A stretch of 64,000 nucleotides of DNA, taken from assembly GCF_030272615.1 (NCBI RefSeq), contig NC_081410.1:257473533-257537532 (forward strand), in the 5' to 3' direction. The stretch is from Cryptomeria japonica (lineage: Eukaryota; Streptophyta; Pinopsida; Cupressales; Cupressaceae). The translations under genes and the position numbers were made by a program. The notes under the pieces are model-generated. The model saw only the letters and a program-made list of their open reading frames with translations, ran no database searches and had not been told where the DNA came from. This document shows, one piece after another, positions 22,242 to 33,860 of the stretch. Position 1 is the first letter of the stretch. Every line of letters starts with the position of its first letter.

Positions 22242-24396
22242 ATGGTGTAGGAACACCTAGTTGAGCAAAACTGTCCTTTTTGAGTATTTTATGATTTCAT
22301 GTTTGTAATGTCTTGTGTTAAATTTATAATGTTGTTTTAGGTTGTTGTGTGTCTTTTCTAGTGGTTTTGATCTCATTTTGGGCTCAAGAGGTCAAGTTTT
22401 GCTTTTCAAGCTTTGAGTTGACAATTTTGGAAAAAATGTGCAAAATTGCCAAAAAGGTCCTCTAATGCTTTCCAAAGAATTGAAACATGTTTGATGTGTT
22501 ATTAAGAATTTATAAGGTGTTTAGATGAGCTGACAAGGTTAGATTGTCAAAAATGTCTTTTCGAACAAGAAATGTTGTCATTTGGGCTTGCAAAAGTTGT
22601 CATTTTTTGACTTTTCTTGCAAAATGAAGTTGTGGAAGCCTCATGTCTATACTAGGGCTTGATAACCAATTGGAAAAACTATAAAAGTCCTCCCTTTTCC
22701 TTAGAAATGGTTGGTGATTGTATTAGCAAAGGAATCCTAATAGAAAAGCATGAAATTCTAGTTTTTTTTAACTATTTTTCTCTTCCTTGGAGTAACAATT
22801 CATACTGTAGCACTCTTGTCCATACTATACCTTCTGGGAAGTGTTTATTTTGATTATTCAATGCTTCTCAAGTGACCATTGTATTAGTTTTTCTTTTGCA
22901 AGTTGGTGTAATAAAATTTCTTCCATTTTGTGTGCTTACTGCCCTATCAAGGGTTTGGAGTTAGAAAATGCCACAACTTGACTAATCCAAGCCTGGGTTC
23001 CCACCAAAATGGATTGGGTCAAGTTGATTCATGCATGTAAATTATGTATATATTTCTTTTTGAATCAAAAGTATGTTTGGAGGACAAATTTGAGTAAAGA
23101 TTAGACAAGTTTTGGGAACTTGACTAATAACCTTCTTGAAAACTCAAATTCTTGTAATCAAATGCATTGTAGTGTTAAAAATGTCAAGAAAGGAGTCTGA
23201 GAAGTGTTACATGTTAGCTTGATTCAACTTCAATAGTTGAAAAGTTTGTAATTTGCAAGTTTGAACAATTTTTGTAAACGAAACAGTGAGTTCACTATTT
23301 TTGTGAATTGTGTTGTCAAAATGCTCAAGGAATGCTTCAAAAGCAATATCAAAGCCTTGTAACTATGAAGGAAATGTAATAGGAAGACAGATTAGTGTTT
23401 TGCAGACCTCATTGAGGTATTTTTCTAGTTCAAACTCCTTGTTATGCAGGACCAAAGATGTAGCAGCAGATTGACTGGTAAAGGGGTAGTGTTTTAACAG
23501 TGAGAGTGGTATTTTACTTCTTTTCTCAGTTTTTTGCCAAGTGTTTGGCATTATGTTTGCAGGATATTAACAAGGGAAGGCTTTATTTGGTGTGGTAAAA
23601 GTTCTAAGCCAGTTTGGAGGCTTGTTGAGTGGAGTTGGAAAGACTTTTCAATGTTCTTTGGTCTAAACCCTATCAAACCCTACAATTATGCCACAAATAG
23701 TGGACAATCCTCATTTTGCTCTAATAGTGGCCTAAAACATGAAAATCCATTAACACATACCTCTAAAACATCATCCAAAACAATTTTTTTGGAGGAGAAG
23801 CTCATCGTTGGGTAGGGTGAGCAAAAAGGTGCCAATTAGGCCCCCACAGGCTACAAGCCTTTTGATTGCATAACACACAAATTTCATGAACCCGATCACC
23901 TTGAACTCATTCAAATTGGGGAGAACTTTGGAAGATAATCCAAGATAGTGAATGAACTCTTAGAAATCTCCATGGCACCCCTATGAAGCTTTTTGGGTTG
24001 TGAGACCTAGGGAGTTGATTTGAGCAAGCGAAACTAAGAGGCCAAAACAAGAAGATGAAAACAAGCTTTTTGAACAAAACCTTCATCTAGTCCCCTAAAC
24101 CAATTAGAGGTGCTTGTGAGAATAGAGAGTAGTTAGAAACATGGCCAAATGGATAGAGGAGTGTTTTGGAAGATATGTAATGGTTTGGCAAAACCAATAG
24201 GGAATGAGTAAGGGAATGAGCTCACTCAAAAGGGGAGTTTGTTAAGGAAGTGAAGCATGGGTTTCTTAGCATGAAGACCTCAAGAATGATTTGTAAACAT
24301 ATACAACTACCACAAGTAAGTCTTTTGGAAACAAAATTGAACCTTTAAACTCAAAACCTCCTTGTTAAGCACTTCCTAGAAATCTCCATATTTTAG
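22242..24396 (+). repeat. element D 5' LTR
   Basis: About 2,155 bp, beginning ATGGTGTAGGAACACC and ending just before TGGTATCAGAGCC. It aligns along its whole length with 29049-31199. Open frames inside it (for example 23534-23815) occur in both LTRs but resemble no protein family, so I leave them unannotated. Confidence 0.88.
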
Positions 24397-24409
24397 TGGT
24401 ATCAGAGCC
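24397..24409 (+). other. element D primer-binding site
   Basis: TGGTATCAGAGCC is a perfect match to the plant initiator-Met tRNA primer site and directly follows the 5' LTR. Confidence 0.9.
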
Positions 24410-24446
24410 AATAAAAGATTCAGGAGGAAAGGATCATTAGGGAAAC

Positions 24447-25507
24447 ATGGTGACTAATGCTGAGTTAGCCAAGAAGGTTGAAGATGAAGAAGAGGAAAAT
24501 AGGGCACTCAGAGAAATATTGGATCAACTAGCAATGAAACTAGCTGAAGTAGAAGGCAAAACTAAAGAAGTCCATGATAAGGTTGGAGATCAGGGTAAAA
24601 TGATGGCAATAGAGGATGAGGTCCCCATGTCTGACCTTGTCATTGAGCAAGAACCATTCTTGAAAGCCTTGAGAGATATGAGTGGTAAAAAATTAGAGGG
24701 AGTGGCTCTTTTTAGTGGGAAGATGGATCTAGATGCTCTTATAGAGTGGATTGAAGGTCCAGAAAACTATTTTGAATGTGATGGGGTAACTGAAGCACAA
24801 AAGGTTAAGGTAGAAAAATCAAGGTTGAGAGGGGCAACCTTAACTTGGTGGAAGTTCATCCAAGAGGAAAGGGTGAAATAAGGTGAGGAACCAATAGCCA
24901 CCTAGAAAGAAATGGTAGCCAAAATAAAAGAAACCTACCTTCCCGAAGACTATGAAGTACAACTTCATAGGAAAAGACAAAATTTGAGACAAAAAGACCT
25001 AGAGGTCAGTAGCTACACTGAGGAGTTTCAAAAACTGTGCATGAGATCCAGAGTAGTAGAGGATGAGAGCATAAAAGTGGCGAGGTACTTGAATGGGTTG
25101 AGGTGGAACATCTAGGAAGAGATGAGCTTGTTATGGCCATAAACAGTACACAAGTGTTATCAACTAGCACTTAAGGTGGAAGAGAAAAGTAGGAGAAAGC
25201 AAGAACAAAATAAAAGAGGAAGAGGTAGGGGAAGAGATGGTAGAGGCCATAGAGGCAATTTTGGGGGAAGGAGCATAGATCAAAGATCCCAGGGAGAGTC
25301 TAAAATTATAGAGCAAAGTGGGGATTATCAGAGAAAATCCAACTATAGGGGTAGGGGATCAAGCAACCCGAGTAGGGGTAGATCTAATGGACTAGGGAGA
25401 GAGTCCTACTTCTCAACCATGAAGTGCTATAACTGTCAAAAGTTGGGCCACCCTACCTAGAGATGCCCAGAGAAGCCTAGTTCATCCTATGGTGGTGAAA
25501 GAGGGTA
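24447..25507 (+). pseudogene. gag: element D gag
   Basis: Starts at ATG 24447 (MVTNAELAKKVEDEEEENRA), 38 bp after the primer site. There is an N-terminal coiled coil to about residue 55, then the capsid with ALFSGKMDLDALIEWIEGPE, LTWWKFIQEE and SSYTEEFQKLCMRSRV. An Arg/Gly-rich basic stretch follows (25176-25400), then the zinc knuckle CYNCQKLGHPT-stop-RC. In-frame stops lie near 24879, 24904, 25113 and inside the knuckle. The order is normal for chromovirus gag, which packages RNA. Confidence 0.88.
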
Positions 25508-25549
25508 AATTATGTTCAGGAAGATGGAGGGAATACCAGAACCTTAGCA

Positions 25550-25921
25550 TTGAACCTAGCTTCAGAAGATGGTGACAGTTTAATGATCAAGAGAGTGTTA
25601 ATGAAGAATCCACATAGTACCGAGGTCTCACAGAGAAGAGCATTATTCAGGATTAAGTGTAAAATCATGGGAAAGGTGTGTAAGGTGATCATAGATTCAG
25701 GATCCACATATAACATCATATCAGAGGAAGCAGTAAGTAAATTGAAACTACCTAGGATACAACACAAGGAGCCATACAAGGTCACATGGTTAAATAAGGG
25801 ACAACATGTCTTAGTAAATGAGCAAGCCTGGGTAGATTTCCACATAGGTGGATATATAGATAGGATTCTATGTGACATCCTTCATATGGATGCTTGCCAC
25901 CTACTATTGGGTAGACCATGA
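25550..25921 (+). pseudogene. pol: element D aspartic protease
   Basis: Retroviral-type aspartic protease that cuts the polyprotein. The active site is in KVIIDSGSTYNIISEEAV, and the C-terminal part has ILHMDACHLLLGRP. It is in a different frame from gag, so a frameshift separates them. A stop after GRP interrupts the link to the RT. Confidence 0.85.
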
Positions 25922-26035
25922 CAGTTTGACAGAAAAGCACAACATGATGGGGAAAGAAACTCCTACTCATTTTAGAAAGATGGAGTAACCTATCAGATTC
26001 AATCTCTCAATGAAGAAGGAGAGAGTAGCAATAAA

Positions 26036-26850
26036 GTGTCTAACATCTTGTTAGTGAATGAGAAAGAATTCATAAAAACACTAGAAGAAGGTGAAGGAGT
26101 GGGATTTGCACTCATAGTGAAACCCAAGGAAGAAAAGGTAGAAAAGAAAGTTGAGATACCATATGAGGTGCATCAAATCCTTGATAACTTCAAAGAAATA
26201 ATCAGTGATGGTACACTTGCAGTCTTACCACCTCTTAGAGCAATTAGCCATCATAATGATTTCATACCTGGAGCCTCATTACCCAATAAGGAAGCCTATA
26301 AGATGATCCCTGAACAAAATGAAGAGGTAGAAAGACAAATACAAGAACTCTTAGACCAAGGGCTGATTAGGAAGAGCATTAGTCCTTGTGTAGTACCTAC
26401 AGTGTTGGCACCTAAGAAGGGTGGAACATGGAGACTTTGCACAGATTCCAGAGCCATAAACAAAATCACCATCAGGTACAGATTTCCCATACCCAAGATA
26501 GAGGATTTGATGAATTTTTTGGGGGGTGCACAATATTTTAGTAAGATTGACTTGAAGAGTGGTTACCATCAGATAAGAATCAAAGAGGGGGATGAATGGA
26601 AGACAACTTTGAAAATGAATGAGGGTCTTTATGAGTGGCTTGTCATGCCATTTGGACTCTCTAATGCTCCCAGTACATTCATAAGACTCATGAATGAAGT
26701 TTTACATGATTTAATTGGAAAGTTTTTTGTTGTGTATTTAGATGATATTCTTATTTTTAGTAAAACCAAGAGCATCTGAAACATTTAGCTATTGTTTTGA
26801 GACAGTTATCTGATGAACAACTAACCATTAATCTATAAAATGTGATTTTA
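26036..26850 (+). pseudogene. pol: element D reverse transcriptase
   Basis: A long open frame to 26779 covers fingers and palm: LLDQGLIRKSISPCVVPTVL, APKKGGTWRLCTDSRAINK, DLKSGYHQIRIKEGDEWKT, MPFGLSNAPSTFIRLMNEV and the catalytic YLDD in VVYLDDILIFSK. A 1-nt frameshift near 26770 moves the thumb region (HLAIVLRQLSDEQLTI) to another frame. The catalytic residues are intact, and the motif order is typical of chromoviruses. Confidence 0.92.
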
Positions 26851-27538
26851 TGAAGCAAGAATTGGTCTATCTTGGTTTTGTTGTATCAGGAGGCAATCTC
26901 AAAATGGATCAATCTAAAGTTGCAGCAATAACCAGTTGGCCAACTCCTCAGACAACCAGTGATGTCAGAAGTTTCCATGGTTTGGCACAATTTTACAGAA
27001 AATTCATCAGGAGATTCAGTGAGATTTGTGATCCAATGTTATACACCATCAAAGGGGGTGTAAAGGTAAAATTTTAGTGGAAAGATGCAACCAATAAGGG
27101 GTTTGAATTATTTAAAACTAAAGTAGCTACTCAACCAGTGCTCATTTTACCTAGTTTTGATAAACTGTTTACTATTGAATGTGATGCTAGTAATATTGTT
27201 GTAGGAGCTGTTTTAAGTCAGGACAATATACCAGTTGCATTCTTTAGTGAGAAGTTGAATGATGCAAAGAAAAAGTACTCTTCTTATGACTTATAACTCT
27301 ATGCATTAGTATAGGCACTTAGGAAATGGAGAAACTATCTTATTCCTAAAGAGTTTGTTGTATACATAGATAATCAGGCACTAAGTTTCTTGAACTCACA
27401 GGATAAACTGAATCATAGGCATGTTAAATGGGTAGAGTACCTACAAGCTTACACTTTTACTCTTAAGCATAAGAAGGGTCAGTTGAATAAAGTAGCAGAT
27501 GCTTATAGTAGAAGGTTGTTAACTATTCATGAGATTTA
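26851..27538 (+). pseudogene. pol: element D RNase H
   Basis: Continues from the RT thumb with [13 protein letters not shown] and [20 protein letters not shown]. The RNase H follows: FTIECDASNIVVGAVLSQD, FFSEKLNDAKKKYSSYDL, VVYIDNQALSFLNSQ and LNKVADAYSRR. Visible catalytic acids include Asp in ECDAS and Asp in YIDN. Stops occur near 27077, 27295 and 27314. Confidence 0.88.
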
Positions 27539-27572
27539 AGTACAGAGCATTGGTATTGATAGTTTTAAAGAT

Positions 27573-28805
27573 ATGTATCCTATTGATGATGATTTTGCTG
27601 AAGCTTATAAAGTTTGTCAAGATTTTGAGAATAATTTCCATGGTGCATATGCTGATTTCACTTTGCAAAATGGTTTGTTATTCAGGGGTGGACAGTTGTG
27701 TGTTCCAAAAGGTTCTATGAGAGAGAACCTCATTCAAGAGAAGCACAATGGGTTCTTAAGTGGGCATTTCGGTCTCAACAAGACCTTAGAGTTGGTTCAA
27801 ATGTTCTATTATTGGCCTAAGATGTAAACAAACATCAGAAGGTATGTGGAGCAGTTTTTGGTATGTCAGAAAGAAAAAAGTAATTCCTCCAATGCTGGTT
27901 TATATCAGCCTCTTCCCATTCCACATAGGCCTTGGAATTGCATTAGTATGGATTTTGTGGTAGGATTACCTAGAACTCAAGCATGATTTGATAGCATCTT
28001 TGTAGTAGTTGACAAATTTAGCAAAATGGCTCATTTTATTCCTTGTAAGACAACACATGATGCAAGTTGTATTGCTTACTTATTTTTCAAAGAAGTTGTT
28101 AGAATACATGGTTTGCCTACTAACATTGTTTCAGATAGGGATGTTAAGTTTCTTGGTCATTTCTGGAAAACATTGTTGAAGAGATTGGGTACTAATCTCT
28201 CTTTTGGTTCAGCTCATCATCCAAAAACTAATGGCCAAACCAAAGTTGTGAATAGGTCTCTTGGGAGCATGCTTAGGTGCTTGACAAAGGAATATGGGTA
28301 GAGTTGGGATCAACTCATTCATCAAGCAGAATATGCCTACAATGATAGTGTCAACCGGTCTACAGGTAAAAGCCCTTTTGAAGTTGTTTATGGTATGCAT
28401 CCAAGGGGTATAATGGAGTTGAGGGATATCACTAACTTGCAGCCTAAGAGTGGAATAGTAGATGACATGGCTCAATCCATGAAGGAGGTTCATGAGCAAG
28501 TGAGAAAAGCTCTCCAAGAGACCTCCCAAAAGGTCAAGGCAAGAGTGGATGCTACAAAGAGAGATGTTCAGTTTTCCATAGGAGATTATGTGATGGTTCA
28601 TTTGAACAAGGAAAGGCTACAAAAGGGAGTTCCAAGCAAACTTTAGATGAGGAGAATAGGCCCTTGCAAAATCTTGCCTAAGTATGGGTCTAATGCTTAC
28701 AAAGTTGATTTGCATACTGATGTTTCTTTGTCTCCCATTTTTAATGTTGTAGATTTGATTGCTTTCAAAGGGAAGCCACCTAAGGAGATTCAAAGAGTTT
28801 CAAAT
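27573..28805 (+). pseudogene. pol: element D integrase
   Basis: The zinc-binding region has EKHNGFLSGHFGLNKTLELV, then a stop, then QFLVCQKEK. The DDE core has SMDFVVGLPRTQ (first Asp), [18 protein letters not shown] (second Asp) and [17 protein letters not shown], where the usual catalytic Glu of the GQTE motif reads Lys. The core ends with WDQLIHQAEYAYNDSVN and PFEVVYGMHPRG. A degenerate GPY/F module (RRIGPCKILPKYGSNAYKV) follows near 28650. Several stops are present. The Lys in place of Glu would by itself abolish activity. Confidence 0.9.
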
Positions 28806-28834
28806 GTTTCATGATCCCTTTTTGATCTATCTCT

Positions 28835-29027
28835 CCCTTCTCTTTCTATTCCCCAAGCAGAGCAGGTTCTAGACTCCAGGATTCTCAAAAAGACAAGGAA
28901 TCAAACCTATATGGAGCATCTAGTCAAATGGAAGGATAAGCCTATCTCAGAGGCTTCATGGATACCTGAAGTTGACTTTCAGAAAGCTAGAATACCTTCT
29001 TCTTTGCTGCCTCAAGGAGTCACATGA
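28835..29027 (+). pseudogene. pol: element D chromodomain at the integrase C-terminus
   Basis: LDSRILKKTRNQTYMEHLVK followed by WKDKPISEASWIPEVDF matches the chromodomain pattern (YLVKWxxxxxxEASWE). This places the element in the chromoviruses, whose chromodomains direct integration to marked chromatin. The frame ends with TGA at 29025-29027, about 20 bp before the 3' LTR. Confidence 0.85.
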
Positions 29028-29036
29028 CTTCTTTGT

Positions 29037-29048
29037 TTTTTGGGGAGT
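29037..29048 (+). other. element D polypurine-tract region
   Basis: A T-run followed by GGGGAGT lies directly before the 3' LTR. The purine tract is short. Confidence 0.5.
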
Positions 29049-31199
29049 ATGGTGCAGGAGCACCTAGTTAAGCAAAACTCTCCTTTTTGAGTATTTTATG
29101 ATTTCATGTTTGTAATGTCTTGTGTTATGTTTATAATATTTTTTTAAGTTGTTGTGTGTCTTTTCTACTGGTTTTGATCTCATTTTGGGCTCAAGAGGTC
29201 AAGTTTTGCTTTTCAGGCTTTGAGTTGACAATTTTGGCAAAAATGTGCAAAATTGCCAAAAAGGTCTTCTAATGCTTTCCAAAGCATTGAAAAATGTTTG
29301 ATAAGTGTTTTTAAGAATTTATAAGGTGTTTAGATAATTTTATGAGGTTAGAGTGTCAAAAATGTCTTTTGGAGCAAGAAATGTTGTCATTTGGGCTTGT
29401 AAAAGTTGTCAAAGTTGTCATTTTTTTACTTTTCTTGCAAAATGAAGTTGTGGAAGCCTCATGTCCATACTAGGGCTTGATAAAAAACTGGAAAAACTAT
29501 AAAAGGCCACCCTTTTACTTGGAAAGTGTTGGTGATTTTATTAGCAAAGGAATCCTAATAGAAAAGCATGAAATTCTGGTTTTTTTTCACTGTTTTGCTC
29601 TTCCTTGGAGTAACAGTCCATACCTGTAGCACTCTTGTCCATATTGTACCTTCTGGGAAGTGTTTATTTTGATTATTAAATTCTCCTCAAGTGACCATTG
29701 TATTTTTTTTTCTTTTGCAAGTTGGTGTAATAAAATTTCTTCCGTTTTGTGTGCTCACTGCCCTGTCAAGGGTTTGGAGTTGGAAAATGCCACAACTTGA
29801 CTAATCTAGGCCTAGGTTCCCACAAAAATGGATTGGGTCAAGTTGATTCATGCATGTACATTATGTATATATATTTTTTTGAATCAAAAGTATGTTTGGA
29901 GGATAAATTTGAGTGAAGATTAGACAAGTTTTGGGAACTTGACTAATAACCTTCTTGAAAACTCAAATTCTTGTAATCAAATGCATTGTAGTGTTAAAAA
30001 TGACAAGCAAGGAGTCTGAGAAGTGTTATATGTTAGCTTGATTCAAATTCAATAGTTGAAAAGTTTGTAATTTGCAAGTTTGAACAATTTTTGTAAACAA
30101 AACAGTGAGTTCACTATTTTTGTGAATTGTGTTGTCAAAATGCTCAAGGAATGCTCCAAAAGCATTATCCAAGCCTTGTAAATTTGAAGGCATTGTAATA
30201 GGAAGACTGATTAGTGATTTATAGACCTCATTGAGGTATTTTTATAGTTCAAACTCCTTGTTATACAGGGCCAAAGATGTAGCAACAGATTGACTGGTAA
30301 AGGGGCAGTGTTTTAACAATGACAGTGGTATTTTACTTCTTTTCTCAGTTGTTTGCCAAGTGTTTGGCATTATGTTTGCAAGGCAGTAATAGGGGAAGGC
30401 TTTATTTGGTGTAGAAAAAGTTCTAAGCTAGTTTGGAGGCTTTATGAGTGGATTTGGAAAGACTTTTCAATGTTCTTTGGTCTAAACCCTACCAAACCCT
30501 ACAGTTATGCCACAAATAGTGGACAGTCCTCATTTTTCTCTAACAGTGGCCTAAACCATGAAAATCCATTAAAAAATACCTCTAAAACACCATCCAAAAA
30601 AAATTTGTTGGAGGAGAAGCCCATCGTTGGGCAGGGTGAGCAAAAGGGTGCCAATTAGGCCTCCACGGGCTACAAGCCTTTTGACTGCATAACACACAAA
30701 TTTCATGAACCCGATCACCTTGAACTCATTCAGATTGGGGAGAACTTTGGAAGATAGTCCAAGATAGTGAATGAACTCTTAGAAATCTCCATGGCACCCT
30801 TGTGAAGCATTTTGGGTTGTGAGACCTAGGGAGTTGGTTTGAGCAAGTGAAGCTAAGAGGCCAAAACAAGAAGATGAAAACAAGCTTTTTTAACAAAACC
30901 TTCATCTAGTCCCCTAAATCAATTGGAGGTGCTTGTGAGAATAGAGAGTAGTTAGAAACATGCCCAAATGGATAGAGGAGTGTTTTGGAAGAAATGTAAT
31001 GGTTTGGCAAAACCAATAGGGAATGAGCCCACTCAAAAGGGGAGTTTGTTAAGGAAGTGAAGCATGATTTGCTTAGCATGAAGACCTCAAGAATGATTTG
31101 TAAACATATACAACTACCACAAGTAAGTATTTTGGAAACAAAATTGAACCTTTAGACTCAAAACCTCCTTGTTAAGCACTTCCTAGCAATCTCCCTATC
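29049..31199 (+). repeat. element D 3' LTR
   Basis: About 2,151 bp, beginning ATGGTGCAGGAGCACC and followed by the AGCAT target duplication at 31200-31204. It is colinear with the 5' LTR and has scattered substitutions and short indels. Confidence 0.88.
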
Positions 31200-31204
31200 A
31201 GCAT

Positions 31205-31600
31205 GTTTATTCTGATTTCTAGGGACACAAAATATTGAAGGCCTCAAAACCTTCGATTAGGTCCCATGCTCTATGCTTGTAGGACTTGAGAAGGTTGTTC
31301 TTGGTGGTTCTCTAAGATCTAATCTAATTAACAACTAGCTTACTATCTCCATTCACCTTCAAGAATTTTATCCCTCTCCTTTATTCCATTTGGAGACCCA
31401 AAATCAGGGCTTCATACTCAGCCACATTGTTAGTGTAACCAAAATGAAGTCTAAAAGAAAAGTAATATATCTCCCCTTTAGTAGAAATTAGTAGTATACT
31501 GGCCCTTGCACCACTTTTGTTCCTTGAGCCATCAAATAACATATCCCATAGTCCATGCACGTCATTGTCTTCCTTTGAGAGATTGTGAATAGGGGTATCC
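31205..31600 (-). pseudogene. element F archaeal-type RNase H (aRNH), main part
   Basis: Minus-strand reading has MLFDGSRNKSGARASI (first Asp), FRLHFGYTNNVAEYEALILG (Glu in AEYEAL) and VNGDSKLVV (third acid Asp), then VPRNQNKHA at the edge of element D. This is the second, plant/archaeal-type RNase H typical of the Tat lineage, distinct from the gypsy RNase H at 20400-21081. It lies between protease and RT. In the Tat elements I know, it follows the RT-RNase H pair. Stops after LGLQME and after LVVN inactivate it. It resumes at 22236 beyond element D. Confidence 0.78.
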
Positions 31601-31659
31601 TCCTCATGGATACAATATGTACCAAGGCCTATGTCTTTGATCTTATCAATGGGTTCAAA

Positions 31660-31866
31660 CTAAAATTCATTTTCCCATTCATCAAGTAGGTAATTTGGAA
31701 CCTCCTCCAGCTGAGTTGCAGGCTCCCTTATTGAAATTTCTTCTTTCTCTTCATGATGGATACAATTTATATTGATAGGATTCGGGGTATAGGGCTCTAT
31801 ATGATAATTGGAAATAGGCTTATCCTTAATGGTTACTTTCATGCCATATCTTTTCCTAAACAACAT
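31660..31866 (-). pseudogene. element F linker between protease and aRNH
   Basis: A 68-codon minus-strand frame starting MLFRKRYGMKVTIKDKPI, charged and without a recognised domain. Its position in the polyprotein suggests a linker downstream of the protease. Confidence 0.5.
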
Positions 31867-31965
31867 GTGAGACCTATCAGAAGATAGGTAGCCACCTATC
31901 TTGGCAGTGAATTCCCTAGATAAACAAATGGAAAAATAAGTAGGGAGGTCAATTACTAAGATGCC

Positions 31966-32301
31966 TTACAACATATTACAACCCGGGCAGGCATGCAAGG
32001 TTAGATTTAAATCCTTAATGACCCCAATAGTTTGAATTGATGTGCCATCAAGTTGCACCACCCCTCTTGTTATAGGTTCATACTTGATACCTAGGTGGTT
32101 AGCTATCCCCTTAGGCATAACTGAGCTGCTAGCCCCACTATCTATCATACAATTGTGAATAAGATTATTTCCTATGATTAATGATAGATAAAAAGGGGGA
32201 GGCTTATTGATTTTATTAGGATTCTTTGCCTCCAGGGGCTGCACTAAGCTTGTAGAAATTGAAGAGCTACAACCTTGACTGGTGTCCTCTACAACATCCA
32301 T
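31966..32301 (-). pseudogene. pol: element F aspartic protease
   Basis: Minus-strand frame of 111 codons. The active site is in IHNCMIDSGASSSVMPKGIA, and further along are VQLDGTSIQTIGVIKDLNLT and the truncated end HACPGCNML. This is a Ty3/gypsy-type retropepsin of the DSGAS form common in OTA/Tat elements. The frame ends before the usual ILGRP-type motif, so a break lies near 31966. Confidence 0.85.
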
Positions 32302-32316
32302 CCCCTTTAGGGCTTC

Positions 32317-33855
32317 CTAAAGTAGGTCTCTTTGAGATGGGATAGAAAGATCATCCCACATGAATATGTTGAGGCTATCCCTCTTCATGTGTCCAACACT
32401 ATTAAAGGGAATGACATCCTTAGTAGGGGCCCTTGCAACAACAAGGTCTGGTTTTGATATTATGGGAGCCCTAGGTGGCTCCCCTTGTGTGACCCTTTGA
32501 GTCAAATCCTTCTCTTTATTCGAAGTAGCCACATTATTAGGGGTCTTTGGCATCGTAGTCTTCATGGAAACTTGTGAAGTTGGAGCTGCTAGGGTAGAAG
32601 AGACATTAGGGTCTATGGCCCTCTTTCTTGACCTTGTATTGTTGGCCACATTGTCCCCACCTGCTTAATTCATTCCACAAAAATCAGCCTCCTACCAATT
32701 CATATAAGTTGTATCTCCTTGTGGATGACTAGGACAATTAGCAAATTATTGTTGCCTTGATGTTGTTGGCTCCTCTTGTGCTACTAGGGCCTAAGAAAAC
32801 TCACCATTTTGACATGAGGTTTGATTGTGTGGCTGATTGTGTGGGATACACCAATCTTGTTCTGAGCAAGATTGTTTTGCATTGGAACTAATGCCTTTGA
32901 GGTGCTTGTACATATGGGATTCAAACTGTTCAAGAGCCTAGCATTGCTCCATTGGTTATGCCCTTGAAAGTTAGGCCTCTATTGTGGATAGTTTTGATTT
33001 TATGCTTGATAAGGCCTATTAGACTGAAGCAGCTGCCTCTTGATTGAGACTAGTTCATCTCCATACCCATGCTATTGCTGTAATGGACTGATCATTTTCT
33101 ACATTTAGGCCTTGAGGGAGGCCCTCAACTCCTTAATCTTGTAAGATAAGGGGAGGGTGCAGGTGTGATAAAATGGCTTGTGGAAACTACCGGAATAGGA
33201 GCCAAAATAGGCTTCTGAATAGGAGCTTCTAGGAATAGAGGCATTGGAGGTCTAGGGAACAACTTCCCAACCTGTAGTAAACATTTTTCTGCCCTTATGA
33301 CAATCTCATAAGCTAATGGGAGATTGTCTGCTCCCATTGACTATATCATAGCTACTATATCACTGTTTAAAGCCTTAAGAAAATATATAAAAGAATGATT
33401 TGATGAAGGCTTTACTAATGATGGGATTTTATCCCATGTCTTTTGGAATCTATAATTAAAATCACCCATGAACTCATGGGGTTCTCTTTTTATCATATTC
33501 AGTTGCTCCATAAGTGATAGATGATCATTTTTATCTTCAAAATGCTTGCATATATTTTCTCCTAACTCATTCCAATTGTGAATGGAGTTAGGAGCTAGTC
33601 CTCTTTATTTGAAGAGATTTTCCCTTGAATGAGGAGGCAAGAAAAATCGCTGCAATATTGTCTTTAGTGACATCAAACACAATGCAGATGCTTGACACAT
33701 CTTGTATATGTTCATCTGGGGTGTTAGATGTCTCTCCAATAAAATATGGAATAGCCATCAAGGCTACTATTGGAATATCATTCTTTTGGGAAAGAACCAA
33801 GGGGCTCCTACCATTAAAGGTGACAAATGTATGTGCTCTTGGCACTACCATAGCA
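32317..33855 (-). pseudogene. gag: element F gag, main part
   Basis: Minus strand in several frames. Near 33855 the reading is AHTFVTFNGRSPLVLSQ, then IAAIFLASSFKGK. The capsid core continues near 33590-33300 with MEQLNMIKREPHEFMGDFNY and RFQKTWDKIPSLVKPSSNHS, and then MGADNLPLAYEIVIRAEKCL (33337-33125). A low-complexity Pro-rich stretch follows and a basic linker (32649-32317) leads to the protease. The copia element at 33861 separates it from the gag N-terminus at 37344-37565. Many stops. Confidence 0.75.
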
Positions 33856-33860
33856 AATAG

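Larger units (their letters stand above)
22242..31199 (+). mobile_element. element D: Ty3/gypsy chromovirus with 2.15-kb LTRs
   Basis: Plus-strand element of 8,958 bp. LTRs are at 22242-24396 and 29049-31199, and the 5-bp target duplication AGCAT is perfect (22237-22241 and 31200-31204). It has an initiator-Met primer site and a complete gag-protease-RT-RNase H-integrase-chromodomain order. It inserted into the archaeal-type RNase H of element F. Stops and at least one frameshift inactivate it. The LTRs differ at scattered sites, so it is not recent. The exact LTR ends are defined by the target duplication; the canonical TG may lie a few bases inside. Confidence 0.9.

Noticed and set aside
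23534-23815. 93-codon frame in the element D LTR, with a homologue at 30353-30658
   Set aside because: Both copies exist because the LTR is duplicated. There is no recognisable domain and no conserved reading pattern beyond that.
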